The notes: generated by a model from the sequence alone, not told the origin. Shown: positions 36,173 through 49,323, numbered from the stretch's first letter. The stretch is 64,000 nt of DNA from Theobroma cacao (GCF_000208745.1 NC_030852.1:4943753-5007752), one strand, 5' to 3'. Translations and numbers: made by a program.

Positions 36173-36960
36173 TAATATAATTGATCTATATACAAGTAAT
36201 CATGCATTTTATAAGTGGCAAGTTAATAAACAAAATTACAAACTGAACCATTGCCAAAGAAGTTGCCTTAAAGCATATTTATTTAGAAGAAACGAACTCC
36301 ACAAAATTCCTTTTTTCAATTTCATCTCAATTTATAATTTGCTACACCTGAAATCCATTTGAATAAAATGAATTCCATAAAATTTTGCAGAATTTATTTC
36401 TTCAAAATACACTACTACTCTTAATCAAAATAAGGAAGGCATAACTTACCAATATGTCCTAATCACGTTATTCCAAAACACAAAAATTAAAACTTTGTTT
36501 CCAATTTAAAAAATAAAAGTCTGTTTGGCTTAACTAAACTAATAAGCTAAGCTACAGATCATGAAACTTCAATTATCAGAAATGGTTCAAACACAACTAC
36601 AATTTAACATTAAAATTTCTCTTTATTTATTTTCCTTCATTTTCTCAGTGGCCAAACAGAATCCAAGTACCAAAACTATCAATCCTTACAAACAAAATTA
36701 AAAAAAAAAAGAAGAAGAAGGTAACCACACTTAAATTAAGAATCGATCAAAATTAAGTAAAAAATAAGAAAATTAAACAGAAAGAAAATTTGAACAACAT
36801 AAAAATGTAAAGCAGTAGTATGAACGGATCGAATTGGAGTGGGACTGAATTTGGTGCGACTCGATTAAAAGCAATTAAATCGAAGATAATTATAATCAAG
36901 TGAAAGGAAAATGAGATCTGAAAAAAAAATTAAAAATTTATAAAAGGAAAAGGAACTTAC

Positions 36961-37030
36961 CTTCTTGTGTGTTTTTGTTTAACGAGAAGCAGCGAAGGGG
37001 AGAGAGAGAAACGGGCAAGGAGAAAAAGGA
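36961..37030 (-). other. VHA-B: Probable 5'UTR exon 1 of VHA-B
   Basis: Minus-strand pyrimidine-rich leader containing CCCGTTTCTCTCTCTCCCC and ending CACACAAGAAG at 36961, followed by GTAAGT. The transcription start is not fixed. A TATAATGTTATATTAAAA stretch on the minus strand near 37065-37085 could supply the TATA element. Confidence 0.55.
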
Positions 37031-37230
37031 ATAAACAGAGATCTGTTGCGGACTAGAAAAATTAATTTTTAATATAACATTATAAAAACAAATACGGAAC
37101 TATACATTTGATTAAATTAAATAATTACTAAGGGCAATACCGATAATAATCCACTGACAAGAAGGAAAACACCTTAACCCTGGGTACGGGGTACACAGTG
37201 CATGTTTTTTTGCTGGTATTTGCGAAAGGG

Positions 37231-37269
37231 ATCCACGTCTTGCTGGCTCTGAATAATGGATGACGTGGC
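37231..37269 (-). promoter_or_regulatory. Two ACGT-core (G-box/ABRE-like) sites upstream of VHA-B
   Basis: GCCACGTCA on the minus strand (37261-37269) and GACGTGG (37233-37239) lie about 200 bp upstream of the leader exon. ACGT cores of this type are bZIP/bHLH binding sites in plants and would fit stress or sugar response. Binding here is not shown by sequence alone. Confidence 0.4.
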
Positions 37270-38544
37270 GGTAGTGATTTGGGTGTGGTGGATCAACGCC
37301 AAGAAAAAGCATGTAGATGATCCTGTCGTGGCATAGGCCCACTATGATTGGACATTTGGGCAGCGGATACTTCATTTGGGCCCACTGCAGTTTCCTACCT
37401 CAGCCTCGAGGTGGATCCGATCATATTTTGAGTTTGAATCATCTCTAAAATAGATTATAATTCCTTTAAATCGTTTCACATTCGAATTAAATTTATTTTT
37501 TTTCAAATGAATTAGTAATTAAACTTTATATTTTTTGTTGTAAGTTCAAGTTCGATTTCAAATTCAAATTATTATAAATTCATATCATTTAGAGTTTGAT
37601 CATATTGAGCTCATAATTATTATTATTATTATATGAAATGCAATTCATATCGATATAATATTAGTAAAAAATTATACGTATTTATAATTATATCGTATTT
37701 GATTAAGTATCAAAAATATATTGTATAATATGCGATATATACATTACATAACATATGATATAGTCGATACACTTTTTATAAGTTTAATTTAAATTAATTA
37801 TTAGAAAATTTATTTTTTTACTTTTTTAGTGAAAACATGAAAAATTATATTTTATGAGTTTCAATCTTTATATTTTAAATTAAAAAAATCAAATTCTGTT
37901 TTAATTTTAACAAGATAAATGTTTTATAATTTTTAATTAATAAATTAATATAAAAAATGTATTTTTTATTTAAAAATCTATATTATTAAGGAATATGTTA
38001 AAAAGTTTAAATAAAAAATAATCTTTTCAATTTAATCCCTATAATCTTCAATTGTGTTAAAAAATATAATATTTTTCATTTTTTTCTTTATTTTACATGT
38101 ATAAATGTTATTTATAATGAATTTTAAAATTTTTTACCATATCTTACAATACGATATAATACTCAATACTAAAAAATAAAATTTCGATACACGATACACA
38201 TATCTCGATTTAACAACTATGATTCAACTTCAATTTTTTTTAAAATTTAAATTTTTAACTATTTATCAATTCGAATTTAATCAAACTTAAAATTGAACTT
38301 TTTCAAATAGGCTTTCGAGTTCAAGTTCATTGACCACTTTTTGTTACTCTTGTGGCGAAGTAGTATTTTTTTAGATCAGACCACCCAAGACTAACTACCA
38401 ACATATCAACAACTTTTATTCTAAAAAAAGAATACTCAGTTGCTGTTGCAGGCCATAGTAAATATTTCTTTCAAAACATTAGCAAAAGTTCTTTTTATCT
38501 TTTTAATTGAAATTGACATACCATTATAACATTTTAAATGAAGG
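37270..38544. other. AT-rich intergenic DNA; possible decayed MITE
   Basis: No gene is seen. 37615-38220 is very AT-rich, with ATATCGATATA / CGATACACGATAC motifs toward both ends. That hints at an old inverted-repeat element, but the arms could not be aligned far enough to call it. Confidence 0.3.
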
Positions 38545-38739
38545 GCTTCTGTGAACCCCAAATTTCGTATAAGATTAAAAAGGTAATTTAGCTTGGTGAG
38601 CTCTTGATAAAAGTTTTCAGTCTAAATTTCTGAAATTTCTTGTTTAGAAAATCTGTATTTTATAAACTATTGAGTCTATTTGAAATATAGGAGAAAAAGA
38701 GAGTTAATTGGGTATGATTTGTACGAAAAATAGCCTTCT

Positions 38740-38900
38740 GGTAAGAAGGTATCAATACCTGACAACTAAAATGCATTATGTATAACAAGTATCGATACTT
38801 AACCCATAAGTATCAATATCTGGTACCTAAAATGTCCAAGAAAGGCATTTTATATGAAAAGTATTGACACCAATGTCTTATGCATCGATGCCTATGCCAC
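38740..38900. repeat. TATCGATAC motif array near the start of the solo LTR
   Basis: Several copies of AGTATCGATACT / GGTATCAATACC about 190-350 bp into the LTR. They are duplicated with the 1.63-kb unit (40370-40530) and followed by further copies at 40268-40310 and 41898-42130. Confidence 0.75.
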
Positions 38901-39779
38901 GTTTTATAAAAAAAAAAAAGGTAAAATGGTAATTTATAAATACTTTTAAGTCAACTGACTTCTATTCTTCTAGCAACTTTAGCCCTTTCTCTTTTCTTCT
39001 TTCTCACGTCTCTTGCTATCTCTCTTTTTTCTCAACTCTTTTTATCTTTTTTTCATATTTTTTCACCAAACAAACATGAATTTCAACTTATATTATGGCT
39101 CCTAAGATTTTTAAGGTAAGATTTTAGTTTTCTAAATATCAAATTTCATGGGTTTCATTTCCAGATTAATACCCCTCTGAAAATTTGTTTCTTTCTTCTA
39201 AAAATTTAGGTTTTCAGTTGATTTCATTACCACAAGCTCACGAATGTAAGATTACTAAAGCTTTAGGTTGTTTATATTATAGATTTATGATTATGATGAA
39301 GATTAAGTGCTAAATTTAAGATTAAAAAGAGATTAGTTAATGTTTTGTTAAAAGGATGTGATTGTTATGAAATTTATGGAATTAGTTGAGTTATTAATGA
39401 TTGTTAGGTACTGTTGAAGATTTCAATATTTAGCCTTAAGCAAAGTTGTTGATTGGAAGTGCTATAGGAAAAGCACTCTTTGTATTGTGAATAGATAGGC
39501 GTTTTACATTATTTTGATATATATACATACGCATGTTTTGGTACTGATTGATGTGTTACTCAATCATGTATTTATGAAAGAAATTCGAAGATAGGGAAAA
39601 AGCACTTTGATTGTTTTAAAACTTTGATTTTAAACTTAGTTTGCATTATGTCTAAAATGCTATATGAAATGATGTGCTAGTGTTTAATGAAGTATGAGGG
39701 CAGCCTTAGTATAAGTTTGCCTATTTTGAAAGCATGAGATTTCGTTGATAGCATCGTAGAAATTACATGACCATAGAAT

Positions 39780-40010
39780 GCTCAATATAACCTTATCAAC
39801 TCAGGTTACATGCCCCTTAGGATGTTCAATTCATTATCATCACTAGCGGTTACATGCCCCTTAACATGTTCAGTTTATCACTATCATTATAGGTTAGATG
39901 CCCCTAGCATGTTCCATACTACCATCATGAAGGACTACATGCTCTTAGCATGTTTTGTCTACATCTTGTAACATGTTCGGTTTATGCCCTCGACATATTC
40001 TGAGTATACA
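39780..40010 (+). repeat. Short CATGCCCCTTA...CATGTTC tandem units in the LTR
   Basis: Five or so imperfect units of 40-60 bp of the type TTACATGCCCCTTAGCATGTTC, each followed by a TATCA-rich spacer. They are repeated in the second unit at about 41410-41640. No function is evident. Confidence 0.7.
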
Positions 40011-43000
40011 TCCTAAGATAAAGCCATAAGTAAAAATGTCTTATTAAGTAGAATTTAAGACTTTGAATGGAAATCTCACACTTGAGATTTAGAAATTGAA
40101 GTTGATTTTATCTGTTTATGTAATGTTTAGATAGAAGCTATGCTTGTGCATCTATTTTGACTTATTTTATGTCTAGAATTTGAGGGTTTGATACTAGAAT
40201 GGTTGGCCTTTTTATTATATGTTCAAATTTGGAAGTTTGTTTGAAATCTAGAAACTAATGAATGAGATATCGGTACCTCTTGAGTGAGGTATCGATACCT
40301 AACCAATTAAATTCCCCAAAAAGCATTTCATGCTCTAAGTTATCTTACTTGTAAGAAAAATAGCCTTGTGGTAAAAAGGTATCAATACTTGACAACTAAA
40401 ATGCATTATGTATAACAAGTATCGATACTTAACCCATAAGTATCAATATCTGGTACTTAGAATGTCCAAGAAAGGCATTCTATATGGAAAAGTATTGATA
40501 CCAATGTCTTATGCATCGATACCAATGCCACGTTTTATAAAAAAAAAAAAAGGTAAAATGGTAATTTATAAAAACTTTTAAGTCAACTGACTTCTATTCT
40601 TCCAACAACTTTAGCCCTTTCTCTTTTCTTCTTTCTCACGTCTCTTGTTATCTCTTTTTTTTCTCAACTCTTTTTTATCTTGTTTTTCATATTTTCTCAC
40701 CAAACAAACATGAATTTCAACTTATATTTTGGCTCCTAAGAATTTTCAAGGTAAGATTTTAGTTTTCTAAATATCAAATTTCATGGGTTTCATTTCCATA
40801 TTAATACCCCTCTGAAAATTTGTTTCTTTCTTCTAAAAATTTAGGTTTTCAGTTGATTTCGTTACCACAAGCTCACGAATGTAAGATTACTAAAGCTTTA
40901 GGTTGTTTATATTATAGATTTATGATTATGATGAAGATTAAGTGTTGAATTTAAGATTAAAAAGCGATTAGTTAATGTTTGGTTAAAATGATGTGATTGT
41001 TATGAAATTTATGGAATTAGTTGAGTTATTAATGATTTTTAGGTACTGTTGAAGATTTCAATATTTAGCCTTAAGCAAAGTTGTTGATTGGAAGTGCTAT
41101 AGGAAAAGCACTCTTCATATTGTGAATAGATATGGCGTTTTACATTATTTTGATATATATGCTTACGCATGTTTTGGTACTGATTGATGTGTTACTCAAT
41201 CATGTATTTATGAAAGAAATTCGAAGATAGGGAAAAAACACTTTCATTGTTTTGAAACTTTGGTTTTAAACTTAGTTTGCATGATGTCTAAAATGCTATA
41301 TGAAATGATGTGCTAGTGTTTAATGAAGTATGAGGGCAGCCTTAGTATAAGTTTGCCCATTTTGAAAGCATGAGATTTCGTTGATAGCATCGTAGAAATT
41401 ACATGACCATAGCATGCTCAATATAACCTTATCAACTCAGGTTACATGCCCCTTAGTATGTTCAGTTCATTATCATCACTACCGGTTACATGCCCCTTAA
41501 CATGTTCAATTTATCACTATCATTATAGGTTAGATGCCCCTAGCATGTTCCATAATACCATCATGATGGACTACATGCTCTTAGCATGTTTTGTCTACAT
41601 GTTGTAACATGTTCGGTTTATGCCCTCGGCATATTCTGAGTATACATCCTAAGATAGAGCCATAAGTAAAAATGCCTTATTAAGTAGAATATGAGACTTT
41701 GAATGGAAATCTCACGCTTGAGATTTGGAAATTGAAGTTGATTTTATCTGTTTATGTAATGTTTAAATAGAAGCTATGCTTGTGCATCTATTTTGACTTA
41801 TTTTATGTCTAGAATTTGAGGGTTTGATATTAGAATGGTTGGCTCTTTTATTATATGTTGAAATTTGTAAGTCTGTTTGAAATCTAGAGACTAATGAATG
41901 AGATATCGGTACCTCTTGAATGAGGTATCGATACCTAACATATTAAATGCCCTAAAAAGCATTTCATGCTTTAAGTATCGATACCTTTGAAAAATGTTTC
42001 GAAACTTGGAGGTTAGTAAGCATTCTGTGTGAAAGGTATCGATACCTACACTAAAAGTATCAATATGTAGCTACTTAAATGCCCAGGAGGCATTCTGTTT
42101 GAACAAGTATCAATATTTTCAAAAAAAGTATTAATACCCATAGCGTATTTCTGAAAAATTTAAGCTTTTAAACAGGTTTTAAAATGCTTCTAGCCTTGCC
42201 ACTTCAATCCAAACTTATATGAGGTTTTGTATGCTTTTAAATCATCTAAATGAGATTCAAAAACATTTTTTCTCACCTAATTTATGAACAAGGATTGGAA
42301 TTAAAGTAAAATTGCATATTTGATGAAATGTGTTTTTGTGCAAAAACTCATGCATTAGCTTGTCCCCCCTCCCTATATCTACTAACTGAGTTTTTATAAC
42401 TCACACATGTAAGCTCTATTGGTTTTTTAGATCCATACCTTATAAGATCATCATCTGTGGAGAGGTCTCCATCCACTGTATTAGTATGTCCATGGCATTT
42501 TAGTCTACGTTATTTATTTTTTAGTCCGCTTCACTGTTAAAGTCAAACTGAAGTTTTGTATTTACCAATGTTGGGTACATTTTATGTTTTGGCCAATGCG
42601 TGGCTTATACTATTTGGATATGTAATAAGTATTTACTATATGAATGTTAGCACACATTAGTGCATCTGATTGTCTTACAAAGCGTGACTTCAGTTTGATT
42701 TAAATATATTTATATATATACACGTATATTGAGATGCGTTCTCATGTTATTATATTCTGTTATCTGATTTTGTCTAGTTATATTTGAGGCTTGCTTAGGT
42801 CGAGTGAACATTACCCATTAGGTCCTTGCGCCAGTCATGGCTCAAATTTGAGTCATGATAGCTTCACTTATCTAAATCATGTTCAACAATATGTTCCTAG
42901 ATTTTTGCCTGCGATTCTAGTAAAATCTCTTTTTAGCCTTCTCTCTGTTCTAATTTATGTTTCAATTTTGAAGGGGTAAAATGTCGAAGGCAAATTTATG

Positions 43001-43019
43001 TTTATTAAGAACAAATCCT

Positions 43020-43164
43020 AAAAAATCCCCTATACTATACACGATTATTCGAATAAATTCATAATCTTTAATTGCACTCTAACAACTATTTGAATTTTTA
43101 TTTTAGATCAAATAAACCTTTAAGATTAACAAAAAGGTAACAATCAATAATCTTAATGGTAAAT
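43020..43164. mobile_element. Left half of a family B MITE split by a later insertion
   Basis: Matches, as inverted arms, the right half at 49040-49255: TTTTTATTTTAGATCAAATAA on this side and TTTTTATTTTGAGTCAAATAA on the other. It also matches the uninterrupted copies at 26520-27016 and 54007-54515. The break is at TAAAT. Confidence 0.7.
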
Positions 43165-43538
43165 GTCACATTCCATTTTCTGGAGAGATCGTGATCAGCA
43201 CTAAGACCTATATGGGCATAGCCCACTAGGCCCTAGCAAGCCTCTTTACATCATTCAATCAACAATCATGCATAAGTGGCTCATTTGCCATCATCATCAA
43301 ACGTAAGCATATGTCATTATAGCATAAACAATCATACTTAGTCTTAGACACATGAATATGGATTTCTCAACATAAACTGTGTGTATACGTTCCATTCATA
43401 ATATTTGTATCTAGTACAAGTCATAAGAAATACTGTAAATGCACCCTAAGTGCTCATACGAGCTCTCAAGCCAACAAACATAATATTCATATAATATCAT
43501 AAAAGTAACTCGCCACTCAATAGCTTAGCATTTCAATA

Positions 43539-46434
43539 TTGACAACTCTATGATATAAAGTTATTTGATCTTAATTTTAGCTATTAAGTTGTTAAATTCT
43601 TGAGTTTTAGTAGAAATTTTAAGTGTTTTTAGTTATTTATTTAATTATAGTTAATTATGTTGGGTCAATTGCATTTAGATTATTCTAGACTAAGTTAGAT
43701 GTTAAATTGCTTAAGAAAGCTACTATTAATTAAATTGTACTTTTGTAGGTGTGCTTTGAATAAGGATATTTAATTCAACTGGAAAACTGCATTGTAGCTG
43801 TAGACTTCCTTTACATATGTTTTGATTTTTCGAGTATATCTCTCACTACAAAGGTCCGAATGATGTGATTCTTAAACCATTGAAAAGTTAAGAGGCAAAG
43901 CTACAACTATCAAGTTTACCACTTCACCTAGCTCAGCCTGAAAGGGGATCAAAAATCATGTCAAATTTGGAATAGTGTAGAAAAATGTGGAAAATAAAAA
44001 AAAGCCTTCGAGGCCACAACCCCTTGATTAAAAATCATGCTTTGGACCCAGGGAACTCGAGACCACAACCTCTAAAGCCCATGGCCATAGCCCTTAATGA
44101 GAATAGCTAAAAAAATCAAAATTTAAGCTCAAAAAATGAGAAAACTCCTAGTGCTTTTAAACTTTTATGTTACTACAGCCTTAAACCCTATTTAAACACC
44201 TTTGAAGAGAACTTTTAAAGCATCAATTAGGCAGCAATTATACATGAACTAAGCAAGAGTTTTCTGAAGAAAAAAAGGCATTAAAGTTAGGAAGAAAACA
44301 AAGAATCAAAGGAAGAATTACGAATCGTCAATCATCAAATCATTAGAGTTTTTTTTTTCTTTTGTTTTTATTTTACTTTCTTGTTTAGATTTGATGTTTA
44401 CTCTTTTTAGGATGATGTTCTTAGACATTATGGTTAACTAAGTTTTTAAACTACAATTGCAATTAAACCCAACGCGTAGTCTGAGTTTTTAATATTCTTT
44501 CTTGCTTATGATTGATAATGTTTGAATTATTTATATCAATCTTCCTCTTAATGCTTCTAATTTAACTGGTCGTCAATTATATTGATTTGGAAACCTAAAT
44601 AGAACTGAAAGAGGGAGTTTAATGTAGGCTTAGATGAAATAACATATGATCAATATCAATTGCATGAAATAATTGATTTGATTTGTATGTAGGGTAGGAA
44701 TACACTTACAAGCTATATATAACCAAGATTAGTGTTGGTACTTAATTAGTCTTTCTTAATTTCCATTTGCATAGGAATATAGTAAATTGGTTACATTAGA
44801 TATTTTTATAAGAACATCATAAAAGACTTATAAGAGATTTATAACTCTAGGTTAACAACTCAGATTGATCTAGTAAGTGAAAAAAGACTAAAAGAAATTC
44901 AGATGAAATATTGAAGGAATATTGGGGTTATTCACTTTTGATTTATTGATTTTAATAAGTTTATTTGATAGTTTTTTCTTGGCTTAGTTTAGTTTAAGTT
45001 CTTTAGTTTTACTAAAATCAAAAGCCTAAAACCACAATATCCCCTCAATGTTTCATTTGAATTTCTGTTATTTTTCTTTTACTTACTAAATAAGTCTAAA
45101 TTGTTAACCTAGAGTTCTAAATCTTTTATAAGTCTCTTCCGATATTCTTATAAAAATATCTAACTTAACTAATTTACCATATTCCTATGCAAATTGAAAT
45201 TAAGAAAGACTCATTAAGTACCAACTCTAATCTTGGTTACATATGGTTTATAAGTGTGTTCCTACCCTACATGCAAATCAAATCAATCATTTTATACAAT
45301 TGATATTGATCATATGCTATTTCATCCAAGCCTACACAAAACTCCATCTTCCAGTTCCGTTTAAGTTTCCAAATCAATTTAATTGGTGGCTAGTTCAATT
45401 AAAAGCATTAAAAATTAAATTAAAATAAACAACTCAAACATTATCAATCATAAATAAGAAAGAATATTAAAAACTCAGATTACGCATTATGATCAATTGC
45501 GATTCTAGATTAAAAACTTAGTTAACCATAATGTCTAAGAACTTTATCCAAAAAAGAGTAAACATCAAATCTAAACAAGAAAGTAAAAAGAAAATGAAAA
45601 AAAAAACTCTAATGATTTGACGATTGATTATTTGTAATTCTTCTTTTAATTCGTCACTTTCTTCCTAGATTTAATGCCTCCTTTTCTTCAAAAAGCTCTT
45701 GCTTAATTCATGTATAATTGCTACCTAATTGATGCTTTAAAAGTGCTCTTCAAAGGTGTTTAAATAGGGCTCAAGGCTGTAGCAACACAAAAGTATAAAA
45801 ACAATAAGAGTTTTCTCACTTTTTAGGCTTAAATTTTGATTTTTTTTTTTTTAGCTATTCTCATCAGGGGCCATGGCCATGGGCTTTGGAGGCCATAGCC
45901 TCCTGGGTCCAAAGCATGAATTTTAATCGAGGGGACGCGGTCTCAAGCATTAGGGGCCGCAGCCTCAGAGGCCTCTCTTGATATTCCATGTTCTACTACA
46001 CTATTCTGATTTCAACAAGATTTTTGATCATCTTTGAAGCTGATCTGGGCTAAGTGGTAAACATGTAAGTTGTATCTCTGCCTCTTAGCTTTCTAATGGT
46101 TTAAGAATCATATCATTTGGACTTTTGTAGTGAGAGATATACTCAAAAACCAAAACATATGTAGAGGAAGTCTACACCTAGAATGCACTCTCCTGATCTA
46201 ATTAAAAGTCTTTCAAAGCACACCTACAAAAGCACAATTTAATCAATAGTAGCTTTTCTTAAGTAATTTAACATCTAACGTAGCCTAGAATAATCTAAAT
46301 GCAATTGACCTAACATAATTAACTATAATTAAATAAATAACTTAAAACTCCTAAAATCTATGTTAAAATTGAAGAACTTAGCAACTTAATAACTAAAATT
46401 AAGACAAAATAACTCTATATCATAGAGTTATCAA
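43539..46434. mobile_element. 2.9-kb foldback element with about 1.4-kb inverted arms
   Basis: The left arm 43539-44935 and right arm 45035-46434 are reverse complements over nearly their whole length, roughly 85-90% identical by eye, around a spacer of about 100 bp. Outer ends read TTGACAACTCTATGATATA and, on the other strand, TTGATAACTCTATGATATA. If the element starts at TGA, the flanks AATAT and AGTAT match at 4 of 5 bases. No protein is encoded. The arms may be LTR-derived sequence in opposite orientation. It sits inside the LTR 43165-49039. Confidence 0.85.
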
Positions 46435-48619
46435 GTATAAACAATTATTTATAAACAGAAATAAAAGACTAACTCGTCAAGCAAAACATGACCCGAATCC
46501 TTACATTTCAATAAGGCTGTTATGTCACCTATTCAAAGGAAAAACGAACCACGTTTCCGTGACACATGGTGCTCCATAGCTATCACTAATCTGCAACAAA
46601 AATGGGGAAAACTAACTTGTGAGTCACAAAAACTCCGTGAGTGGATATGGGAAAAGGACAAGTCAATGGGTTAGGGCTTTTTTATAAATAGGAATTTATG
46701 TAACCATGCACGTATGATCTTTTAAATACGTATAAGGAAATTGCAAGAGAATAATTATGCTTTTAAACAAGTTTCATAAATTCTTTAGAAATATGTATCA
46801 ACCTTTATACCATTGTAAATCAAGTTCAACAATAACGAAAATTCGTTTCATACATTGTGAAGTCTCATACTCCGTTAAAACCCAATTTGAGTGAACCATT
46901 TGAATCATAATAAAAAAGGAGCTAACTTAGGCATTCATATTCCAACATCATGGTATTAAGACTTGCCTTCTCAAGCTCATCAACCATGCACTGGAAACTC
47001 AAGAATTTGAACTAACCGATATCTAATCTCATAAATCAACTTTACCTTTCGCCCTCATGATAGACTAAGGAACCATGTTCTAGCATTCCACGAATAATAC
47101 AATGGAAACAATAAACATCATGATCATTAAATAAAGTCAAACACAACATGAACATTCATCAATTAACTTTGCGACAGAATAACCCCCATTCACCATGGGC
47201 TCTATGGTATATCTCCCATTAAGCATGAGTACGCACAAGTGGGGAATGGTATCACCACCTTACTCCCCGTTTCTCAATAAAATGGTAATGGAAAATCCTT
47301 CATTACCTTATAAGGTTTGTTAATGCAATAACCCCTATTAACCATGGGCAACAACCAATATTTTGCATCTTAACATCGAATACCCATTTCATAATTCATC
47401 ATCATTCATCAAACACAATGTTCATTTGCCATCATATTGTGCCCTCATACTCATGACATGTGGTGTATGAAAGTACCTCACATACTTAGCACCATAACAA
47501 TTCAACAAGTGTTCGATCTCAAATCATTGGTTATGTGGAAATTACCTCACATATTTTAACATAATTTACATCATATGCCTATTCTCATTCATAAGGTATG
47601 TGGTAATGTCGTCACATATATATCAACATTCATAAACATGTAGTTCTTCATAACTCATCTACTATGTAGGATTCATCATCACATAATCATATCTATTTGG
47701 CATGCTTCAAGCATTTCATTCACATCTCATGAAAGTGGAAGTTTTAGTATAAGACACTTGAAAGGACTTGTCTCCTTTTTTTGAAAACTACTGCATAATA
47801 GGATATTTATGTACATAATATATTCATAAACAATTTAAAAATCATTTGTGTCACTCACATAATAAATCATCATCCTTTCAAATCATTTAGTCATACTTTC
47901 AAAAATTAGTTGAAACCTTGAAACTCAAATCCTTTGAAAAACCATTCTTCAAATAATAGTTCATCATGCATAATCAATCATTTCTATAAAAATCATGCTC
48001 ATTTTACATATTAAAATACTTGAAGAGGTGTATCCACTTACCTAATTAGAGACTAGACCTCTAGCTCCAATTATCACAACTTTTCTCTAGTAATTTTCTC
48101 AAAGTTTTCAACCATTCATAACATTCAACAACATCCAATCAATTATTTAGACTTATAATCTCATAATACTCATTCCAAGTACTTTCAAAACTAATCAGAT
48201 TCAACCAAAACTAATTTTCTATCTTAAATCTACTATTACATTAAATAAATAATATTTAGAAACCCATAAATCCTTCATCCTTACCTTAGGTAAGCTTTTA
48301 TACTAATGAAAATCATAAAACCTTCAGCTTTAGCAACTAAGAGAAAAATCTAGGCATAAAGACAACATTTTTCAATTCTGGAAAATCGAGATTTAAAGAT
48401 TTCAAACTTGAAAAATGTCATTTTGTTTATAAAAATTCAAAACCAAGCTTAATATCATCAAAAATGGTGATTTAGGTTAAAAATGAGTTAGAGAGGGTTT
48501 AAGGTTTTAAAAATATCTTGCAATAATGATTAAGGGTTACAAATCTTCAGAAAATGTGAAATATTTATAGTTTAGGGTGTGAAAACACATTTTCACCTCT
48601 TTTATTTTTTTGAAAATAG

Positions 48620-48850
48620 CGTTATCTATTGATACATCGAGGTTATCTATCGATAGATAGGCTTTAAAGTTCTTCAAAAAGCTCTCGAATTGCTATTTAT
48701 TGACAGATGTGTCTCATCTATTGATACATAGGCTTGTCTATCAATAGATGATAAACATCTATTGATAGATGTTCTTCCATTTCCCTAGAAACCTTTATGG
48801 GTTTGTATCTATAAATAGATGAAGAACATCTATCAATAGATAGACTCCAA
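48620..48850. repeat. ATCTATCGATAGAT motif array in the second solo LTR
   Basis: About eight copies of CTATTGATAGAT / TATCTATCGATAGATAG-like palindromes. By strand of the LTR they lie 190-420 bp from its start, a position equivalent to the arrays in the other two LTRs. Confidence 0.8.
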
Positions 48851-49039
48851 TAAGTAAAAATCAAAACTTTGTCCATTTGAACTCCTTTTTACATTAAACC
48901 TTGTAAATCATTCCAAAACATCAAAAATTGAATCTTTCAAATGTTAAAAAGGCTATTTTAAGTGTTCAAAATATGAAACATGCATGCTTACCTACAGATT
49001 TCTTAACTTAGCATCACACGTTCAGGTAGGATTTCACAC

Positions 49040-49255
49040 TAAATATCTTTTTTTTTATTCATGTAACATATGACATAGCCAAGTGATAGCTAACACATGT
49101 CATGTTATGTCATGTCATATGACACATGATCAAACAAAGTATAATTGACCTTAAAGCAAACGATGATTACCTTTCTGTTAATTTTAAGAATTTATTTGAC
49201 TCAAAATAAAAATTGTTCAATATAAATTTTTTTAAAGTTTAAGCCTAATTATTAT
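49040..49255. mobile_element. Right half of the split family B MITE
   Basis: Begins with TAAAT and continues with ATGTAACATATGACAT, then the inverted terminal arm AATTTATTTGACTCAAAATAA and AAAGTTTAAGCCTAATTATT. It pairs with 43020-43164. Confidence 0.7.
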
Positions 49256-49323
49256 TGTAATATATTTTCATTAAATTTTTTCAATATTTTAAATGTAAAA
49301 TATACTAGTATAAAATTAGTTAA

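Larger units (their letters stand above)
34646..36960 (-). other. 5'UTR intron of VHA-B
   Basis: The 12 bases before the ATG are preceded by an AG acceptor (TTCTTGACAG at 34646-34655). A matching donor (ACAAGAAG|GTAAGTTCC) lies at 36960-36961 after a C/T-rich leader. The intron is about 2.3 kb, of which 1.24 kb is a transposon (34931-36172). Long leader introns near plant housekeeping promoters often boost expression; that role here is inferred. Confidence 0.75.
38720..41976. repeat. 1.63-kb tandem duplication inside the solo LTR
   Basis: Unit 1 (about 38720-40349) and unit 2 (about 40350-41976) align head-to-tail with a period of 1630 bases. For example GACAACTAAAATGCATTATG is at 38761 and again at 40391. 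By eye they differ at only a few percent of positions, mostly single substitutions. Both contain the TATCGATAC motifs near their start and the series of CATGCCCCTTA/CATGTTC repeats near the middle. Confidence 0.92.
38545..42865 (+). mobile_element. Solo LTR (gypsy-type) with GCTTC target duplication
   Basis: The element runs from TGTGAACCCCAAATTTCG (38550) to CTCAAATTTGAGTCATGATA (42860). The same five bases, GCTTC, stand at 38545-38549 and 42861-42865, so this is a single LTR insertion site with no internal region left. The right end is TA where CA is usual, one change. The 3' part (GGTCCTTGCGCCAGTCATGG near 42820-42839) is a common gypsy LTR tail. Without its internal tandem duplication the LTR would be about 2.7 kb. 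Confidence 0.85.
43165..49039 (-). mobile_element. Second solo LTR, inserted in a MITE and itself interrupted
   Basis: On the minus strand it starts (G)TGTGAAATCCTACCTGAACG near 49039 and ends GGAATGTGAC(A) near 43165. TAAAT stands on both sides (43160-43164 and 49040-49044). Removing the segment joins the two halves of a family B MITE, which supports insertion independently. After removing the foldback element (43539-46434) the LTR is about 3.0 kb. A TATCGATA array lies about 190-420 bp from its start. It has no coding. The exact terminal base is ambiguous because the T of TG is shared with the duplication. Confidence 0.75.

Noticed and set aside
39780..41640. Regularly spaced short repeats considered as a CRISPR-like array
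   Set aside because: Units are degenerate, spacing varies, and they are part of a plant LTR in a eukaryotic genome.
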